64,000 bases of DNA from Sanderia malayensis (Eukaryota; Cnidaria; Scyphozoa; Semaeostomeae; Pelagiidae): contig RQOL01000872.1 in the NCBI GenBank assembly GCA_013076295.1, forward strand, positions 62,001-126,000, in the 5' to 3' direction. The notes under the pieces were generated by a model, which saw only the letters and a list, made by a program, of their open reading frames with translations, made no database searches and was not told the origin of the DNA. Position numbers and translations under genes: made by a program. Shown here one piece after another: positions 57,946-64,000 of this stretch (position 1 is the stretch's first letter; each line of letters starts with the position of its first letter).

Positions 57946-60900
57946 CATGATTGGTGTTGTGAATTTAAGCAGCGGTTGTCGCAGTGTGGCCATAAACCAT
58001 ACCAGCATTTCATTGTTTATGACGTCAAATAAATAATAATGTTGCTATAGATATATAAGATAAACAACCATCACAAATTCAGTTGCAATTTCGCAATTTC
58101 CAAAGTGCACACAGGAGAGACCCTATTCAATTTCAATCGCTAAACAATAAATTTTTCCATTTATTTGGGATAAATTGAGCATCAAAAGTCGAAATTTGAA
58201 GATGGAATACAGCATTCGAAAATCGATCGCTAAATTCAAAGCTTCGCTTGAAAAACCATCACAATATTATGCCGAGGAGAAGGTAGGACTAATCAATTGA
58301 TTAACAAACATTGGCACAAATTTTAAAGAACATTTCTCTGCACATGAACATTTGTACGAAATGAATGACCAAAAACTGGAGCATATTGTTCTCCGTTAAC
58401 TTGTTGGAAAATACCGACCCACCTTCAACCTTTGCTGCGAAGAATTTCACGTTTTTCGGTAACTTTAAAGTCTTATAAGAAAAAAAGAGATTGCTTTTTG
58501 CTAAAACACGGAAACGTTTCTTAAAACTTGCACAGAAATAACGAAATAGCTTGTATTTATATTGTTAAGTAGCGTACTGACCAAACACAAACCAGAACTT
58601 TAATATGTAGAAGTATTTATTGGTAGAAATAATTTCATAAAAATATGGAAAACGATATGCGCCATTATTAATTAGCTATTGTTGCTAAGACACATCACTA
58701 GGTTCTGCGCTATCCCAAAGTGCTTAGGCAAGCTAGCGTAACACCCAGATTAACAAAATCAATTTGACTTATTTGCAATCATTTGTAATCATTAAGCCTA
58801 AATTATAGTACTTTTCATTTAACTTAACGAATTGATCATTATCGTGTTATTATGAGTCATTATTATCACTAATATTCATTTTTAACTTTGATTATTAGCT
58901 TTACTATCTGGAACGAACTAATGGCAATAAGATTTGGAGAATGTTTAACAGCTTATTGCTTAATATAGGTAACATATAACTCTATATAACACGTCACTCA
59001 GCTTAACAAGTAAACGTGCTTATTGCAGAAGCTAGTTCTACACTTGCATCAGTTGAACAGAAATAAATATATACATAAGCATTGTTTCTCTAGATTGCCT
59101 CTATAGTAGATTGGCTGATCTGACAGAAGTCAGAGATGATCAGCAGGGCAACATGAAGAAAATGCAAATGCCTACTTATCGAAAGTTTGCATTCAATAAG
59201 GTACATTATATTTCATATTTTCATGGCTCCAGTTACTTTTATAGTTCCTTTTATTTCTCTTGCATCCAGTTTAAGTGCTTGATATAACTCTTACTCTAAA
59301 ACAGATCAAAGATCATGTAATGAGATCTTAGAGCACCATGCAGACTTTATTCAATGGTAAGATGATGAACTCAAGTTAATTCCAATGCACAATAAAAATA
59401 ATCTATAATTACAAATCTGTCATCTGGTTTGACATTAAACAACCTGTAGATCTTATGTACAACTATTTCCCATTTATAGATTGCAAGCTACCATATGAGT
59501 GTCCGGAACAAGATTCTGACCTGGCAGCATATGTCAAAAGGATCATGAAAACTTGGGACAGGTTCTTTTATGGAATAACATTGATGGTAGGCATTTCTTC
59601 ACTATTTTTAATGCATGTTAACAAGAAGGCGAATGATGTGAAAGTATCTAGGGCTATGTTCAGTATCAAAGCAATACAAATTATCTATTTTAGTCACAAG
59701 ATGATGTCGAAAGACTGGCAGAAGACATCAAAATATTCCATAGAAACTCGTATTTTAATACGAGAACATGCTCTAAAAACTACTGGAGATAAGAGATGAT
59801 CTGACCGAGGTAATTGCTTCCTGCAAAACAAGAACATACAAGGAAGCACAAGCATGCTACGACAGAACATCTCACCTATTCAGAATGGAAAGCCTAAAAT
59901 TTGAGGAAGAATACTTAAATGATTCAGAAGACAGCCTTGCATGTCTGCAGAAAAACAACAACAAGCGAAAAGAAAAGAAATCAAAGAAACCAGAAAAGAA
60001 GAGGTGTCCGCCAACAAAGCTATCTTCTATGGCAGAAAACAAAGAAGATACATGTTCTTCGTCTGGCAATGCTAATGTGCATTCAGCACAGGTGAGAAAA
60101 ATAACTCTTGCTGAATACTTGTCGAGAAAAAGAAGCGATTCTCAATGCCAGTCATCAAAACAAATGACAAGTATTGAGAATGCAAAAGTCGAAGAAGCTA
60201 AGCAATTAGTTGAACCTGAAGCTGAGATGCCAGAAGATTATCAAAGGTTGACAATGAATCACAAGGCACCACAGTCGATGAAAAGATCAATTTCTTTGGT
60301 GTACAAAGAATATAGGCAAGGCAGCTTGAAGAAAAGAGTTGCTTATCAACAGCATCGAGCAGAAGCAAAAAGAATTAAGTTATCGCCCGATCAAGAAGAA
60401 GAAATGCAAAGGAAAAGAGTGGCAGAAGAGTTCAATACCAACACAAAAAAGATCATGGAAATCTATTTGTCAAAAAAGAAAAATGAAGCAAAAAGCAAAA
60501 TCCCAGTTTCAGAATACAGAAGGGATAAGGATCTTGAAATTCAATTTGGAAAACAACGGAAAGCTGAGAATGACAACGCAACACTTACGTTTAGAAAGCC
60601 AGCCCTCCAAAGCCAACTAAATTAGGAGCCATCAATTGCAAGGAAATGCTGCTGCAAAGACAAAGGAGACTGCATCATTAATTCCAATTCCAAAAAGACA
60701 GGGCTTGGTGCAGGACAATGCTAACGATGCAAAAAAGGTTGCAGTAGACACAGGATACTTTGGAACAACCAAAAGAATGTCACAAGATGTGACATTTGGC
60801 ACTGGCTTTATCCGTTGCTATGTCAGTAAATTAAGGATGGCTGATCAAGCAAATAATAAGCGATTTAAAACTGCTGCTACATCGACCAAAAGAGCTGTTC

Positions 60901-62000
60901 CAGCCATTATCTCACAATCAGCCAGGCCAAAATTCAGCAGTAATACTTGTAGAACAGCAAGGCCTGTGGTTACGAAAGAACACAATGAAAGCGTGGCAAG
61001 CATAAACAAGGAAGGAATGCCAAGCAGTGTCATTCCAGCGACCAACCAAGCGATAAAAATCGTATCTAAAGTTTCCCTACAAGACTCTAGAAAAAGAAAA
61101 AGAAGTGGAAAGGAGGAACAAGCTCAAATAAATGCCACCACACAACAAATTGCAATTGGCATTCCGCCATTGGCCAAAAGAGTCAAGTTATGCGAAGCTC
61201 ATCAAAGCAACAGTGACGTGAAGAGATACGACTCCAACTGCAATGAATGCAAATCGATCAGAAAGAAGAAGCTCGAGAACCTGGTCATTCAAAAGAAAGC
61301 CAAAGATGAAGCAAACAAAAAAATGCCTTTTTCTAAATTAAATCTATGATGGAACTCAGGAGACAATGAAATGCAGCTCACAAACTGCTTCGTAAATTTA
61401 ACTTTAAATTTATTTAATTACATATATAGATAATCATAGATATCCTAGGCAAATATTTTATAAGGCAACTCAATTTATGAGGTTATTTATCAGAATAGTA
61501 AATCACAACATTGACTTTTAATTGTCATAATTGATTGGCTATGAAATAAGGCAGACATTGAACTGAACTGTGTGTTTATTTCTTATTGCAACTCTTTCAT
61601 TAACAAATTACATAAAAGGAGAATAGCACTGCTTCAAAAGCAAGCAGCATTTGCTCCTGATGACACAGCGAAAATAGAAAGGATTGGAGAACAGAGAGAT
61701 ATTACAGCTGGAACATAAGGAAGAAGTTATAGTAAATGGAATCAAAGTCAACCACTCAGACTCACCAGCTTCAATGCCAGTTTCTTCCTTAATTTCTCTT
61801 ATCGCAGTATCACCTAAAGCAAAGATAACTGCAATAATACCAAAACAGCTCTTTTTAGCCCTGGGAGGGAGGCTTAATAGAGAGGGGGGCTTGACTCAAA
61901 ATCTCAACTCAAAAGAAAAGCTTATTAGAGAAGGGAACATAACAAAAAGAGGGGCTTTTATGGCAACATATATAAAAATATTAGAAATATACACGTCATA
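57946..62000. repeat. Tandem duplication, copy B
   Basis: Counterpart of 53128-57100. Because its Nudix exon is in line with the other NUDT6-like exons, this looks like the original position and copy A the derived one. Confidence 0.85.
58202..61349 (+). pseudogene. Unrecognised coiled-coil protein, copy B
   Basis: The same exon layout as copy A (first exon 58202-58282). One-base losses lie in exons 4 to 6 (near 59317, 59345, 59517 and 59776) and near 60603. The C-terminal part is intact here as a 237-codon frame, 60636-61349, containing DTGYFGTTKRMSQDVTFGTG, GTGFIRCYVSKLRMADQ, IAIGIPPLAKRVKLCEAHQ and ECKSIRKKKLENLV. Copy A is sound in the N-terminal half and copy B in the C-terminal half, so the ancestral protein was probably about 720 residues. 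Either both copies are decaying or the indels are sequencing errors. Confidence 0.65.
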
Positions 62001-62886
62001 TGCAAAATCTTGGAAGAAATTGTTATCAGATATTTATATTTTACATGATATAAGTCAAGATCTACATCTACCAATTACTGTCATCCTCCTAAATAAAGAT
62101 TCTGACAGGGGTGAAAGCCAGAATGGAGAGTAAGTGCTGGAAAAATTTGGAGAGTATGATTGCCACTTTGAAAGTGGTGAGAGGTTTTGTGTGCAATCTT
62201 ACAGAAGACAATTATAAAGAAAGATTCATGCTTACGGATATCTTCATGTGGTTCAGCAAAGCCACCTGGAAACTTCCATTTCTTCATCTGACATAACAAA
62301 AGTGTAATTAAATTTGTCTACAATATATGTAGGTTTAAGCTATGGCAGTTCAAGAAATAAATGTCATTTCAGATATGAAACCAAATTATGTCAAAGAAAA
62401 CTGGGATATGTTTAATAATATTACAGTAGAATACCTACTTTTCCTTTGTCTTGAACAACAAGTGCTTCCTGTGTTTCTTCATTGAGTACCATGCCTTGAG
62501 CAAAAATGATTCAAAATTCAACCATTGGTTCAAAATAATTCACATATCTCAAGACTTCATTTACAAACCTTGTCTATAAGTCTACTACCTTGCAAAAAGC
62601 AAAGCTAGTATAGATACAATTGCAACATTGCTATAAGATGATACTTGTCAGCACCTGTCAGTTCTTGTCAAATGACTTCGAATACCTACCTCATACACCA
62701 ACAGTGTGAAAAGCATTTTTTGGAATTTTATTTTCTTCATCTTCTGGCAGCCATTTCGTCATCATTATGTAATAATTTATTGCATGATGGCAGCTGAAGC
62801 CTGACGAACTCTATCGCCCAAAGGTATTTTAATGGTATTTTCACAAATATTCCTCTCATTCCATCTGCCTTCCAGATAAATTGAGG

Positions 62887-63200
62887 TATTCTAGGAAGAT
62901 GAAACAAAAATAAGCTGGAACAAAAATAAGACAAAGCAACAAATAAATACAGGAATGAACGAATAATGCATAAATAGAATAGGAAATGAATTAGAGGAAA
63001 GGAAGAAATGAAAAAAGTTGCAAAAAAGAAATTATTTCACCTGATAAACTTCCAGCAAATTCGTCTTTATCTTCATTTTCTGCAACAACTCCAAGATCTA
63101 GTATTAAACTTACTTATGCTACACTGGTCTCGAAAAGGCAACAAAATGTTCCGTTTGTAGGTGTGAAGGTCCTTTTCTTCTCACACGTACAATGACACTT
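62887..63200. other. Upstream of the visible NUDT6-like exons
   Basis: AT-rich. The first exon or exons of the NUDT6-like gene would be expected here or beyond, but I cannot identify them. Confidence 0.35.
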
Positions 63201-63369
63201 TTTCATGGTTAAGGTAGATACCTCTGATATTCAAAATTGTAGTTGTAGCCATACAAGGACGAAATACGGCAGCAATATCGCTGCAGCGGCCGTCTTGTTG
63301 ACATATCCTGATATTCGATGCAATTGTCATCTTCCTTGCCAATGCAATATTCATCGTAATAATCATGTT

Positions 63370-64000
63370 CATTGGCATCCACTACTGAAAGTAATTGTCA
63401 TCTTCAATGTCAACCTCATATTCATCGTGATTTTCATCCTCATTGTTATCAAAATACTCGACGCAGTTTTCATCATCTTGCTCAATGCCATATTCATAGT
63501 GATATTAGTTTTCTTCATTGTCAGCTTCATTTTCGACGCAATTGTCACTTTCATTCTCAATGACATGTTCATCATAACATATGCATCCTCATTGCTGGCC
63601 ACGTATTCAACGCAGTTGTCATCTTCAATGTCAATCTCATACTCCTCGTAATATTCATCTTCATTGTCGTCCACAGATTCGACGCAGTTATTAGCTTCAT
63701 TGTTAACGTCAATCTCATTGTTCATCTTCATTGTCATCCAGAAACTCGACCCAGTTGTCACTTTCCTTCTCAATGACATATTCATCGTAATATTCAGCTT
63801 CATTATCTTCCTCAATGTCATATTCATCGCATCATTTTTCTCTTCAATGTCAGCCTCAATTTAAACGCAATTGTTACTTTCATTCTTGATGACATATTCA
63901 TTGTAATATTCATCTTCATTGTTAGCAACATCTCGGCGCAGTTGTTATCTTCATTCTCGTTCTCATCTTCATCTTCATTTTTCTTCGTTATATTGGTTAA
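63370..64000 (-). repeat. Acidic low-complexity repeat
   Basis: On the minus strand the sequence is a degenerate repeat of GATGAA/GAAGAT/AATGAA triplets with a rough period of 60 bp. It reads pieces such as DNEDEYYEEYEIDIEDDNCV and DEYDIEEDNEAEYY. Frame breaks prevent one long ORF. The counterpart frames on the plus strand (MLF/VIFI-type hydrophobic) are shadows. It may be an exon of a gene that continues past the window, or simply a decayed satellite. Confidence 0.55.

Larger units (their letters stand above)
57236..62886 (-). pseudogene. NUDT6: NUDT6-like Nudix hydrolase gene, disrupted
   Basis: Minus-strand exons in order. About 62886-62690 reads WKADGMRGIFVKIPL and MMTKWLPEDEE but needs two frame shifts. 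62494-62439 reads GMVLNEETQEALVVQDKGK. 62287-62236 reads KKWKFPGGFAEPHEDI. 61813-61766 reads DTAIREIKEETGIEA, the catalytic Nudix box with REx2EE. 57792-57579 reads EFKALLTFRQQH, then MSDLYFICRLQPLTFDIKIC, with a TGA at 57656-57658 where the family has Trp, then LPLDYLAP. The terminal candidate 57385-57236 reads SFYALYELWPKDRD. Phases agree among the middle exons. The order and motifs match NUDT6, but the frame shifts and stop suggest a decayed gene or assembly errors. The 3.95-kb intron between 61766 and 57792 contains copy B of the coiled-coil gene. Confidence 0.75.

Noticed and set aside
63205..63651. 148-codon plus-strand frame rich in Ile/Phe/Val
   Set aside because: It is the complement of an acidic triplet repeat. 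Runs of NATTTTCAT-type sequence give hydrophobic residues with no transmembrane logic.

Overview
The window is animal nuclear DNA: AT-rich, intron-dense, with GT-AG introns and many small DNA transposons. A cnidarian, probably an anthozoan, fits best, but this is inference. It rests on the style of a rhodopsin-family GPCR, an arminin-like cationic peptide precursor, and transposon-derived YqaJ/SWIM and RPA-like fragments. Most genes were assembled by hand from exons whose reading phases agree at every junction.

Layout: 1-3359 holds a decayed GPCR fragment and a tRNA-His. A two-exon GPCR lies on the minus strand at 3360-5329. From 5681 to about 15930 there is a repeat locus of three tandem units, each with a 61-bp minisatellite, a GC-rich hairpin and exon-like modules. 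A CWF19L2-type splicing factor gene (22 exons, minus) spans 16727-41706. Its 14.6-kb second intron is a transposon graveyard and also holds a complete small plus-strand gene (32604-33478) for a signal-peptide/acidic-pro/RRISY-repeat peptide. POT1 (42344-44737, plus) is divergent from CWF19L2 across 637 bp. A TDRD3-like gene without a visible Tudor domain lies at 45811-52105 (minus).

From 53.1 kb on, a roughly 4-kb segment is duplicated in tandem (about 53128-57100 and 57946-62000). It carries an unrecognised basic coiled-coil gene and one Nudix exon of a broken NUDT6-like gene; the second copy sits inside an intron of that gene. The end of the window (63.2-64 kb) is an acidic low-complexity repeat.

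Functionally this is a mixture of housekeeping nuclear genes (late spliceosome disassembly, telomere protection, TDRD3/topoisomerase-3B-type scaffold), a receptor and a likely secreted defence or signalling peptide. No operon-like organisation is seen. Many single-base indels between repeat copies look like either pseudogene decay or long-read assembly error, and the two cannot be told apart from the sequence alone.
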